Shown one piece after another: positions 40,634 to 48,885 of a stretch of 64,000 nt of DNA (the first letter of the stretch is position 1; each line of letters begins with the position of its first letter). This DNA is from Prevotella sp. E13-17 (lineage in GTDB: Bacteria > Bacteroidota > Bacteroidia > Bacteroidales > Bacteroidaceae), in contig NZ_CP091787.1 of NCBI RefSeq assembly GCF_022024035.1, forward strand, positions 2,691,001 through 2,755,000, written 5' to 3'. The notes beneath the pieces were generated by a model. It had not been told where the DNA came from. It worked only from the letters and a program-made list of their open reading frames with translations, and ran no database searches. Both the position numbers and the translations under genes were made by a program.

Positions 40634-41983
40634 ATGGCACAAAAGCTTTGGGAGAAAGACTTTGAGATCAACAGTGAGATTGAACGTTTCACCGTGGGTC
40701 GCGATCGTGAGATGGATCTATATCTGGCACCTTACGATGTACTGGGCTCGATGGCTCACATCACCATGCTTGAGAGCATCGGACTGTTGGAAAAAGACGA
40801 GCTGCCAGTACTGTTGGCTGAACTGAAAAACATCTACGAACAGGCCCAGCGCGGTGAGTTCAAAATTGAAGACGGCGTTGAAGACGTCCACTCTCAGGTG
40901 GAGCTGATGCTCACCCGCAAATTGGGCGATATAGGTAAGAAGATTCACTCAGGACGCTCACGCAACGATCAGGTGCTGGTGGACCTTAAACTCTTCACCC
41001 GTCACCAGCTGCAGTTGGTGGCAGAAGCCGTCAAAGACCTATTCGACCAGCTCATCGCTAAGAGCAACCAGTACAAGAATGTGCTGATGCCTGGCTACAC
41101 GCACCTACAGGTGGCCATGCCTTCTTCGTTTGGTCTTTGGTTCGGTGCTTATGCCGAGAGTCTTGCCGATGATATGTTGTTTCTGCAAGCGGCCTACAAG
41201 ATGACCAACCGCAACCCTTTAGGTTCGGCTGCAGGCTATGGTTCTTCTTTCCCATTGAACCGACAGATGACCACTGACCTACTGGGCTTCGACTCGATGG
41301 ACTACAACGTCGTTTATGCACAGATGGGACGCGGCAAGATGGAACGCAACGTGGGTTTTGCTATCGCAACCATCGCAGGCACCATGGCCAAGTTGGCTTT
41401 CGACGCCTGCATGTTCAACTGTCAGAACTTTGGGTTTGTGAAACTGCCCAAGGAATGTACCACGGGCTCAAGCATCATGCCACACAAGAAGAACCCCGAC
41501 GTCTTCGAACTGATCCGTTCAAAGTCGAACAAGCTGCAGAGCTTGCCACAGCAAATCACACTGATGATGAACAATCTGCCTGTAGGTTATTTCCGCGATC
41601 TGCAAATCATCAAAGAGGTGTTCCTGCCTGCCTTTGACGAACTGCTCGACTGCCTGCGCATGACAGCTTACATTATCAACCGCATTGAAGTAAACGATCA
41701 TATTCTCGACGACCCACGTTATGACCCAATGTTCTCGGTCGAAGAGGTCAACCGCCTGGCTGCCGAAGGCATGCCTTTCCGCGATGCCTACAAAAAAGTG
41801 GGACTTGACATTGAAGCTGGCAAGTTCACACCCTGCAAAGATATCCACCACACCCACGAAGGCAGCATCGGCAATCTGATGAACGACCAGATCTGCCAAC
41901 TGATGCAACAAGTGCTGGATGGATTCGGTTTTGAACGAGTGACTAAAGCCGAGGCACAACTTCTTAGCTCATGCAAAGACTGA
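40634..41983 (+). CDS. argH: Argininosuccinate lyase
   Basis: Splits argininosuccinate to arginine and fumarate; cytosolic tetramer of the fumarase/aspartase superfamily. 449 residues. Signature loop GSSIMPHKKNPD near residue 280 carries the catalytic Ser. Other landmarks: EDVHSQVELMLTRKLGDIGK, IHSGRSRNDQVLVDLKLF, and MPGYTHLQVAMPSSFG. Its last 13 bases overlap the next gene. Probably in the pyrE transcript. Confidence 0.96.
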   Translation: MAQKLWEKDFEINSEIERFTVGRDREMDLYLAPYDVLGSMAHITMLESIGLLEKDELPVLLAELKNIYEQAQRGEFKIEDGVEDVHSQVELMLTRKLGDIGKKIHSGRSRNDQVLVDLKLFTRHQLQLVAEAVKDLFDQLIAKSNQYKNVLMPGYTHLQVAMPSSFGLWFGAYAESLADDMLFLQAAYKMTNRNPLGSAAGYGSSFPLNRQMTTDLLGFDSMDYNVVYAQMGRGKMERNVGFAIATIAGTMAKLAFDACMFNCQNFGFVKLPKECTTGSSIMPHKKNPDVFELIRSKSNKLQSLPQQITLMMNNLPVGYFRDLQIIKEVFLPAFDELLDCLRMTAYIINRIEVNDHILDDPRYDPMFSVEEVNRLAAEGMPFRDAYKKVGLDIEAGKFTPCKDIHHTHEGSIGNLMNDQICQLMQQVLDGFGFERVTKAEAQLLSSCKD

Positions 41984-42537
41984 AACTTTTCATTATAAGC
42001 TTGTTATACCTACTATGCGCCTGTGAAGAAGAGCCACAGTACAGTAACACCTACTGTAACTTCCTATTTCAGGCATCCCTTTTCCCCAGTAGTGCCCTGA
42101 CCCTGTCAGTCAGTGGTGCAGGCGGCGATTTCTGCATCGTGAAAGCCGTAAAGGAGAATGGGGTTTTTCATCTGAAATGCACCCCCAATCAAGGTTCATA
42201 CAACAAGACAGACCTTGACCTGATAATGAATACAGCCATCGGCAACGAACTGCTGAACTATGATGCCATGGGGCACAAGCGCGGACTCGTCATCGGCCGC
42301 ACCTACGAAGGTATTCTATGCGCCTACGATTTGCAATGTCCCAACTGCGACTTCAATTCAGAACTGGTGTGGGGAGCAAAATCCTATCAGTTAAAATGCA
42401 ACAAATGCCAACGCGTGTACAATATATATAGTAACTATAGCTATATAGAGACAGGAAATAAAGGAAGGCCTTTAGAACAATACAAACGCGTGACCTACGA
42501 TAGGAATCAAGGCATACTTAAAGTACTCAATCCCTGA
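41971..42537 (+). CDS. Lipoprotein with Rieske-like fold and four-cysteine metal site
   Basis: 188 residues. Signal peptide with lipobox LCAC (Cys C18). The body resembles the Rieske-type domains found in Bacteroidetes lipoproteins: YDLQCPNCDF (C123, C126) and LKCNKCQRVYNI (C143, C146). A true Rieske 2Fe-2S site has two Cys and two His; here all four ligands would be Cys, so a zinc ribbon or rubredoxin-like iron is more likely. It overlaps argH by 13 bases. Function unknown. Confidence 0.7.
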   Translation: MQRLKLFIISLLYLLCACEEEPQYSNTYCNFLFQASLFPSSALTLSVSGAGGDFCIVKAVKENGVFHLKCTPNQGSYNKTDLDLIMNTAIGNELLNYDAMGHKRGLVIGRTYEGILCAYDLQCPNCDFNSELVWGAKSYQLKCNKCQRVYNIYSNYSYIETGNKGRPLEQYKRVTYDRNQGILKVLNP

Positions 42538-42552
42538 AAAAGTGTGAAAACA

Positions 42553-42584
42553 TTTGGTATTTCCGAATATAAAATGTACCTTTG
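42553..42584 (+). promoter_or_regulatory. Promoter of tRNA-Leu
   Basis: TTTG at 42553-42556 and TACCTTTGCA starting at 42577, 20 bp apart, fit both halves of the Bacteroidetes promoter. Confidence 0.8.
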
Positions 42585-42627
42585 CACCGATTTTATAGAA
42601 ATCGACATATTTATTGTAAAAAAGGCT

Positions 42628-42712
42628 GCCGCGATGGTGGAATGGTAGACACGAGGGACTTAAAATCCCTTGGCCAGAAATGGCTGTGCGGGTTCGAGTC
42701 CCGCTCGCGGCA
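42628..42712 (+). tRNA. tRNA-Leu (anticodon TAA)
   Basis: 85 nt class II tRNA. Acceptor arms GCCGCGA and TCGCGGC with discriminator A. Anticodon stem AGGGA/TCCCT with loop CTTAAAA, so anticodon TAA (reads UUA). A long variable arm (GGCCAGAAATGGCT) and T-arm GCGGGTTCGAGTCCCGC are present. CCA is not encoded. Confidence 0.96.
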
Positions 42713-42718
42713 CAAATG

Positions 42719-42746
42719 AAGGATTCGAGGTCCTCATCGAATCCTT
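42719..42746 (+). terminator. Hairpin after tRNA-Leu
   Basis: AAGGATTCGA (42719-42728) pairs with TCGAATCCTT (42737-42746). It probably ends or attenuates the tRNA transcript; no separate promoter was seen before the TPR gene at 42801. Confidence 0.75.
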
Positions 42747-42800
42747 TAACCTTTTAAAGGAGACACATCAAAACTTAACATCAAAACATAAACAAAGAAT

Positions 42801-44492
42801 ATGAATAATAAAGGAACTATTTTATTGTCAGCCGTTGCTGTAGCAGTGCTGACATCATGTTCAGGAAAACTTGGCGCGCTTTCTGCCGACAATTTCAGTG
42901 TAACACCAAATCCTTTGGAGACACAGGCTGGTGAGGTCAATGCGACCATCAACGGTATGTTCCCCGAGAAATACATGAAGAAAAAAGCTGTCGTTACCGT
43001 TACACCTCAGCTGCGTTTCCAGACCGTGAACGGTGTAAAACAGGTAGCTGGCGAGAGCGCCACCTTCCAGGGTGAGAAAGTGTTGGGCAACGACCAGACC
43101 ATCTCATACCGTGTGGGCGGACGCTATGCCATGAAGAGCACCTTCGCCTATCAGCCCGAAATGCAGCAGAGCGAGCTGTACCTCACCTTCGACGCAAAGG
43201 TTGGCAAGAAAACGGTCAAAGTGCCCGAAGTTAAGGTTGCCAATGGTGTAATCGCCACTTCTGAGCTTTACAAGCGTGCGCTCACCTCTGCACAGGCTGC
43301 TGTAGCTCAGGATGCTTTCCAGCGCATCATCAAGAAGAAACAAGAAGCAAACATTAAATTCCTCATCGGACAGGCACAATTGCGCAAGAGCGAGCTTCAG
43401 AACAATTCTGTACAGGAGTTCGTACGCTTGCTGAGCACAATTGTTAAAGACCAGGAAGGTATGCTCCTCGATGGTGTTGAGGTATCTGCCTATGCTTCTC
43501 CCGACGGTGGTTTCCAGATCAACGAGCGTTTGGCAGGCAAGCGTCAGGACGTCACTGAGAAATATCTCAAGAAAGAAATGAAGAAAGCAAAGATGGATGC
43601 TACCGTTGACACCAAATACACTGCAGAAGACTGGGACGGTTTCCAGGAATTGGTAGCTGCCAGCGATATTCAGGACAAAGACGTGATTCTGCGCGTTCTT
43701 TCAATGTATCAGGATCCCGAAGAGCGCGAGCAGCAGATCAAGAACATCTCTTCTGCTTTCCGTGAGCTGGCTGACGGCATTCTGCCTCAGTTGCGCCGTG
43801 CTCGTCTGACTGTCAACTACGAACTGATTGGTCGTGACGACGAGCAGATTCAGGAGCAGTTCAAGAGCGATGCCACCAAGCTGAGCATCGAGGAGTTGCT
43901 CTATGGTGCTACACTCGACGAAGAGAACCCCGCTACTGCTGAGGCATATTATAAGAAGGCTGTAGAGCTCTACCCCGAAGATGCGCGTGCATACAACAAC
44001 TTGGCTGTTCTGGCCTATGCAAAGGGCAACGACAACGAGGCTCGTCAGTGGGTAGCAAAAGCTCAGAAGAAGAACAGCAACCTGGCTGAGGCAAACGCTA
44101 ACATGGGTCTGCTGGCACTGAAGCAGGGCGACATGCTGAATGCAGAGAGCTACATTGCAAAGGCATCAAGTGCAAATGGTCTTGCAGAGGTAATGGGTAA
44201 CCTGCATCTGGCACAGGGCAAATATGCACAAGCTGAGCAGGACTTCGGAAGTCTGAAGACAAACTCTGCTGCTCTGGCACAGATTTTGAACAAGAACTAT
44301 CAGGCTGCTGCTAACACACTGAAGGGTGTTAAGAACGCAGATGCCACCACCCTCTACCTTGCCGCTATCCTCAATGCCCGCACAGGCAACAATGCAGAGG
44401 CAGCACAAGCTTTGCAGAAAGCTATTGCTAAAGATCCCACATTGGCAGAATATGCTGCAAAGGATCTCGAACTCGTAAATATCAAGAAATGA
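42801..44492 (+). CDS. TPR-containing outer-membrane lipoprotein
   Basis: 563 residues. Lipobox LTSC (Cys C20). N-terminal half: beta-rich domain, then ALTSAQAAVAQDAFQRIIKK and a segment VEVSAYASPDGGFQINERLA that recalls OmpA-family peptidoglycan-binding loops. C-terminal third (about 375-560): tetratricopeptide repeats (PATAEAYYKKAVELYPEDAR, AYNNLAVLAYAKGNDNEARQ, AEANANMGLLALKQGDMLNA). Regular codon use like the ribosomal genes suggests high expression. It overlaps the next gene by four bases. Conserved in Bacteroidales as far as I know; exact role not known. Confidence 0.8.
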   Translation: MNNKGTILLSAVAVAVLTSCSGKLGALSADNFSVTPNPLETQAGEVNATINGMFPEKYMKKKAVVTVTPQLRFQTVNGVKQVAGESATFQGEKVLGNDQTISYRVGGRYAMKSTFAYQPEMQQSELYLTFDAKVGKKTVKVPEVKVANGVIATSELYKRALTSAQAAVAQDAFQRIIKKKQEANIKFLIGQAQLRKSELQNNSVQEFVRLLSTIVKDQEGMLLDGVEVSAYASPDGGFQINERLAGKRQDVTEKYLKKEMKKAKMDATVDTKYTAEDWDGFQELVAASDIQDKDVILRVLSMYQDPEEREQQIKNISSAFRELADGILPQLRRARLTVNYELIGRDDEQIQEQFKSDATKLSIEELLYGATLDEENPATAEAYYKKAVELYPEDARAYNNLAVLAYAKGNDNEARQWVAKAQKKNSNLAEANANMGLLALKQGDMLNAESYIAKASSANGLAEVMGNLHLAQGKYAQAEQDFGSLKTNSAALAQILNKNYQAAANTLKGVKNADATTLYLAAILNARTGNNAEAAQALQKAIAKDPTLAEYAAKDLELVNIKK

Positions 44493-45490
44493 CGACCAGA
44501 AACTGGTTGGTAATAACAATCATCGGTTGCCTACTCGCTGCTTGCGGCGGGTCAGGCAACCGTTTTCGCCTTGAAGGACAATTCAAAAATCTGAATCAAG
44601 GTGAGTTCTATCTTTATAATCTTGAGCGAGGCACAAAAGACACAATCAAGGTCAACGATGGCCGATTCGTGTATGACATTTATCTGAACGACACCATCAC
44701 CTATGCCTTGCTCTTTCCCAACTATTCAGAGTTGCCCATCTTTGCCATGCCAGGTGCTACCGTAAAAATGGATGGCGACGTTTCCCATTTGAAAGAAACG
44801 AAGATATTGGGAACTCCCGACAACAAGGAGATGACAGACTTCCGACTACGTGTCAACGACATGACACCACCAGAAGTCAAGCAACACGCGCAACATTTTA
44901 TTGAAGAGAATCCTGCATCACCACTAAGCGTATATATATTGCGCCGCTTTTTTATTCAGGACATCAACCCTGACTACGCTCTCTGCGCACGCATGGCTGA
45001 AGCCATTACAAAAGCACAACCAGGGCATATAGAGATGCAGCAACTCAGTCGGCAACTGAACACTCTACGCAATGCTGTCTCAAAAGGTAAATTGCCTCAT
45101 TTCACCGCCATTGACACAAAAGGACGTACTGCCACTCATCAGCAACTTCAAAGCACAGTCAACGTAGTCATTGCATGGGCAGCATGGAGCTATGAATCAC
45201 AAAACATGCTTCACCAAATGCAACGGTTACAGAAAGAATACGGCAACGACCTTGCGATAGTGTCGGTCTGTCTTGATGCCACGAAAGAAGAAGGACGCTA
45301 TGCACTGGACCGAGACAGTATCAATTGGTCAAACATCTGCGATGGCAATATGTGGGACTCACCCCTTGTTATGACCTTGGGAATCACCTCTGTTCCAGGC
45401 AACATCATTGCTGACAAGCAAGGCAACATCATTGCCCGAAACCTACCAGCTTCGGAACTGGAAGAGAAAATCAGAGCCATGATAGAATAA
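44489..45490 (+). CDS. DUF4369/thioredoxin-fold lipoprotein lacking the CxxC cysteines
   Basis: 333 residues. Lipobox LAAC (Cys C19). Residues about 25-110 match DUF4369 (FRLEGQFKNLNQGEFYLYNL). Residues about 200-330 are a TlpA/thioredoxin fold (LPHFTAIDTKGR..VNVVIAWAAWSYES..YGITSVPG-like LGITSVPGNIIADKQGNII). The redox motif WCxxC is WSYES (233-237): both Cys replaced by Ser, so it cannot act as a disulfide enzyme. The cis-Pro region (SVPG) is kept. Coupled to the TPR lipoprotein by ATGA overlap. Probably a binding or scaffolding role. Confidence 0.82.
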   Translation: MTTRNWLVITIIGCLLAACGGSGNRFRLEGQFKNLNQGEFYLYNLERGTKDTIKVNDGRFVYDIYLNDTITYALLFPNYSELPIFAMPGATVKMDGDVSHLKETKILGTPDNKEMTDFRLRVNDMTPPEVKQHAQHFIEENPASPLSVYILRRFFIQDINPDYALCARMAEAITKAQPGHIEMQQLSRQLNTLRNAVSKGKLPHFTAIDTKGRTATHQQLQSTVNVVIAWAAWSYESQNMLHQMQRLQKEYGNDLAIVSVCLDATKEEGRYALDRDSINWSNICDGNMWDSPLVMTLGITSVPGNIIADKQGNIIARNLPASELEEKIRAMIE

Positions 45491-45519
45491 CCCCAAAAAC
45501 AATCAACCAAAAACAACCT

Positions 45520-47088
45520 ATGCTCGTCAAAACCTATTGCGCAGCCGTCAATGGACTTGAAGCAACAACCGTAACAAATGAAGTAAACATCGTACGTGGT
45601 GTTAACATCCACATCTCTGGTCTTGCAGATACCGCCGTACGCGAGAGTATTGACCGTATTCGTGCGGCGCTCAACAATTCTGGCTTTCGTTTTCCCAATG
45701 CTGACATTACGATAAACATGGCACCTGCTGATATCAAAAAGGAAGGCAGTAGCTATGACTTGCCATTGGCTATTGGCATTCTGGCAGCCGACAATAAGAT
45801 AGAATGTAGCCAATTGGAACATTACATGATGGTGGGAGAGCTGGGACTCGATGGCAGATTGAACCCCATTCGCGGTGCACTCCCCATAGCCATCAAAGCT
45901 CGTGCTGATAAATACAAAGGACTCATTGTTCCCAGTCAGAACGTACGCGAAGCTGCCGTAGTCAACAATCTAGATGTTTATGGTATGGACTCGCTGATTG
46001 ACGTGGCCAACTTTTTTAACGGCTCTTCCATCTATAAACCACTGAAGGTGGACACACGTAAAGAATTCTACGAGCAACAGAATCATTTTGAATATGATTT
46101 TAGTGATGTTCGCGGACAAGAAAGTGTGAAGCGAGCCCTTGAAATAGCTGCTGCAGGGGGACACAACCTCATAATGATAGGTCCTCCTGGATCAGGAAAA
46201 TCAATGATGGCCAAGCGCTTGCCAAGTATTCTGCCACCGCTGTCTCTTTCTGAGAGTCTTGAGACTACCCAGATTCATAGTATTGCTGGCAAGCTGCCGC
46301 GAGACACCAGCCTCATCAGTCAACGTCCTTTTCGCGCTCCTCATCACACCATCTCGCAAGTGGCCCTCGTTGGTGGCGGTCAGAATCCTCAACCGGGCGA
46401 AATCTCACTTGCCCATAATGGTGTGTTATTCCTAGACGAGATGCCAGAACTCTCGAGAACAGTGCTCGAAGTTCTACGGCAACCACTGGAAGACCGCAGG
46501 ATCACCATTAGTCGCGCAAAGTATAATGTTGACTATCCCTGTTCGTTCATGCTCATTGCATCTATGAATCCCTGCCCATGCGGTTACTACGGCGACCCGC
46601 TCCACAAGTGTGTTTGCACGCCAGGGCAAATTCAGCGCTACATGAACAAAATCAGCGGTCCCCTATTAGACCGCATCGACATCCACTGCGAGATACAGGC
46701 CGTACCCTTTGCCCAGCTCTCGCAGATGCAGCCCGGCGAACCGTCGTCCGCCATCCGCGAGCGAGTCATCCGTGCCCGCAACATCCAGACTGAGCGCTTC
46801 AGCTCCCTCCCTACAGGGGAGGGCGGGGGGAGGGGCCGCCCTCACTGCAACGCCCAGATGACCGAGCGCATGCTCCACGAGTTCGCCGATCCCGACGCTG
46901 CCTCGCTCGACATGCTGCGCATGGCCATGGAGCGCTTAAAACTGAGTGCCCGCGCCTACAGCCGTATCCTCAAGGTGGCTCGCACCATCGCCGACCTCGC
47001 CGGCAGCGAGAAGGTGCAGTCCATGCACATCGCCGAAGCCATCGGCTACCGGAATCTCGATAGAGGCGACTGGGCAGAAAGAGGATAA
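45520..47088 (+). CDS. YifB/ComM-like magnesium-chelatase-family ATPase
   Basis: 522 residues, cytosolic AAA+ protein. N-terminal ChlI domain (VNIVRGVNIHISGLADTAVR, NITINMAPADIKKEGSSYDL-type segment), Walker A GPPGSGKS at 221-228, Walker B VLFLDEMPEL, and a C-terminal Mg_chelatase_C part with SARAYSRILKVARTIADLAG. ComM members act as branch-migration helicases in natural transformation. A repeat-encoded insert (SSLPTGEGGGRGRP, residues 428-441) sits between RARNIQTERF and HCNAQM, a loop position after the ATPase core. It should not remove activity. Confidence 0.92.
   Translation: MLVKTYCAAVNGLEATTVTNEVNIVRGVNIHISGLADTAVRESIDRIRAALNNSGFRFPNADITINMAPADIKKEGSSYDLPLAIGILAADNKIECSQLEHYMMVGELGLDGRLNPIRGALPIAIKARADKYKGLIVPSQNVREAAVVNNLDVYGMDSLIDVANFFNGSSIYKPLKVDTRKEFYEQQNHFEYDFSDVRGQESVKRALEIAAAGGHNLIMIGPPGSGKSMMAKRLPSILPPLSLSESLETTQIHSIAGKLPRDTSLISQRPFRAPHHTISQVALVGGGQNPQPGEISLAHNGVLFLDEMPELSRTVLEVLRQPLEDRRITISRAKYNVDYPCSFMLIASMNPCPCGYYGDPLHKCVCTPGQIQRYMNKISGPLLDRIDIHCEIQAVPFAQLSQMQPGEPSSAIRERVIRARNIQTERFSSLPTGEGGGRGRPHCNAQMTERMLHEFADPDAASLDMLRMAMERLKLSARAYSRILKVARTIADLAGSEKVQSMHIAEAIGYRNLDRGDWAERG
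46803..46837 (+). repeat. GC-rich palindromic element in frame inside the yifB/comM-like gene
   Basis: CTCCCTCCCTACAGGGGAGG, then a G-rich tail GCGGGGGGAGGGGCC. It encodes SLPTGEGGGRGR. The four G-runs (GGGG, GGG, GGGGGG, GGGG) with one-base loops fit the G-quadruplex pattern. Same orientation as prmC copy 2. Confidence 0.8.
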
Positions 47089-47105
47089 TAATATTAAGAT
47101 ACAAT

Positions 47106-48089
47106 ATGAAATCAGATAGGATCGCTTGGGTAGATATGCTGAGAGGATTCTGCATAATCTCCATTCTATGGTTTCACACCGAAATGTATTATGCCGGTGA
47201 AGACATCATTCCTTATGCTCTATATGTTGAAGACGTACTGGCCGTGTTCTTTTTCCTTTCCGGATATGTGATGCACAATGTGGAAAAAGACGATTATAAG
47301 AGGATGCAAAGGAGTGTGTTTCGCTGGCTTTTTGTGCCTTATGTCGTATTCACGTCTCTGTTGGCCCTACCAAAAGCCTTGGCACATAACTCCTTTGATG
47401 GCTTTTGGCCCATTATCGTGGATATCCTTACCGGACACGCATCGTGGTTCGTGAGTTCACTGATTGTTGCCAAGCTTTTCTACATAAGTCTTATATTTTT
47501 CTTTAAACCTTCTTCAAGACTCCTATCAGTCAGTGGCGCTGCTGCATTTCTCCTGTCTGCCCTGATAGGTAATAACGAATCACCATGGCACTATAAATCC
47601 GATATATGGTGTATTAATGAAGCCTTTTTGGGTTTTTCTTTGATGACAGCAGGCATGCTTTTCAGACGTTATGAAGACATTATTGTGAAGCGTCTTTACA
47701 GCCTGTCTGGCTATCTGCTACTGCTCTTTTTAGTGCTAATCACAAAATACCTCATCCTGACATTGAACATGCAGATGGTGTTTGGCCCCATCATCGTATC
47801 AAACTACCCGCTGTTCCTACTTAATTTAGCAGTTTGTGTATTGCTGATTGTAGGTGTCTTTATGAGGTTGCCCAACAACAACTTGTTGGAGTGGGTGGGG
47901 CGACATTCCATCGTCTATTACTTTTTCTGTGGTGGCTGTCCCTTGCTCATTAGCATTGGTCTTAACCACTTAGGATTCGATTACAAATGCTATGCACAAA
48001 TGCCATTAGTGTGGGGCTTGGTTTTCGCATTCTCGTCCCTGCTAGTCGCTTTAGTTAATCGTTATACTAATATAGTTCGTCGGGCTTGA
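47106..48089 (+). CDS. Acyltransferase 3-family membrane protein
   Basis: 327 residues with about ten predicted membrane helices. N-terminal motif IAWVDMLRGFCIISILWFHT matches acyltransferase family 3 (His near residue 24), followed by VEDVLAVFFFLSGYVM. Known members O-acetylate or otherwise acylate surface sugars at the inner membrane. The A/T content is higher than in the upstream gene. It starts 17 bases after the yifB/comM-like gene. Substrate unknown. Confidence 0.85.
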   Translation: MKSDRIAWVDMLRGFCIISILWFHTEMYYAGEDIIPYALYVEDVLAVFFFLSGYVMHNVEKDDYKRMQRSVFRWLFVPYVVFTSLLALPKALAHNSFDGFWPIIVDILTGHASWFVSSLIVAKLFYISLIFFFKPSSRLLSVSGAAAFLLSALIGNNESPWHYKSDIWCINEAFLGFSLMTAGMLFRRYEDIIVKRLYSLSGYLLLLFLVLITKYLILTLNMQMVFGPIIVSNYPLFLLNLAVCVLLIVGVFMRLPNNNLLEWVGRHSIVYYFFCGGCPLLISIGLNHLGFDYKCYAQMPLVWGLVFAFSSLLVALVNRYTNIVRRA

Positions 48090-48236
48090 TTTCTTATTTC
48101 TGAAATTTGGCAGCTTGGTAAAATAATGGCACATTTGCATCCAATGAATATAATAGAAAGAAATCTCGTGGAACTGATTGTATCTTGATTAAAATTCAAT
48201 ATAGATAACAAATTATTATAAGGTTGAAATTAACAA

Positions 48237-48322
48237 GGCTCAAGCGAAAATCATAGGGGTAATCCTTTATTTGCGCTTTTTGTTATTTCAGTAGAGGGCT
48301 CAGCAGATTCTTTAGGCAGAAA
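48237..48322 (+). repeat. Dispersed repeat, copy 2 (about 86 bp)
   Basis: Direct repeat of 29015-29095. Contains GGCTCAAGCGAAAATCATAG, GGGTAATCCTTTAT, an extra TTGCGC, TTTTTGTTATTTCAGTA and GCAGATTCTTTAGGC. It lies in the 48090-48501 gap, which otherwise shows only the ridA promoter. Confidence 0.85.
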
Positions 48323-48462
48323 GAAGGGTGTAGCCCCAAGTGATTATATGTGAATTGGAGCGTCATATTAGAAGAAGGTATGACAACGTGAAATCAGATG
48401 AAACTCTTTGAAGAGAAGAAAGAAAATACTGAATATTCTATTGTTCTTTTAAAGATTATTAT

Positions 48463-48470
48463 TATCTTTG
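48463..48470 (+). promoter_or_regulatory. -7 element of ridA
   Basis: TATCTTTGCGC on the plus strand, 31 bp before the ridA ATG. Confidence 0.7.
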
Positions 48471-48501
48471 CGCCAACTTACCATTGTTATATATTATTAA
48501 G

Positions 48502-48876
48502 ATGAAAGCAATCAGCACATCAAAGGCTCCTGGAGCCATCGGCCCTTATAGTCAGGCCATTAAAATAGGAAATCTCATTTACACTTCAGGACAACTCCCC
48601 TTGAACCCTGCCACAGGTGCCTTTCCTGAAGGTGGCATCAAAGAACAGACACAACAGTCTCTGAGCAACATCAAAGCCATTCTGGAAGAAGCAGGTACGA
48701 CGATGAATAACGTGGTAAAGACCACCGTATTCTTGGCAGACATGAACGACTTTGCTGCCATGAACGAAGTCTATGCTCAGTTCTTTAGCGCCCCCTTCCC
48801 CGCCCGCTCGGCCGTTGCAGTAAAGACATTGCCCAAGAACGCACTGGTAGAGATAGAGGTGGTGGCAACCGAATAA
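48502..48876 (+). CDS. ridA: RidA family enamine/imine deaminase
   Basis: Hydrolyses reactive 2-aminoacrylate-type imines in the cytosol. The ATG at 48502 gives 124 residues ([20 protein letters not shown]); the longer frame begins at a TTG and adds no conserved residues. Conserved: [20 protein letters not shown], the Arg of [15 protein letters not shown], and the final [10 protein letters not shown] with catalytic Glu. The histidine kinase gene follows by 9 bases. Confidence 0.94.
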   Translation: MKAISTSKAPGAIGPYSQAIKIGNLIYTSGQLPLNPATGAFPEGGIKEQTQQSLSNIKAILEEAGTTMNNVVKTTVFLADMNDFAAMNEVYAQFFSAPFPARSAVAVKTLPKNALVEIEVVATE

Positions 48877-48885
48877 AGAGTTGCA

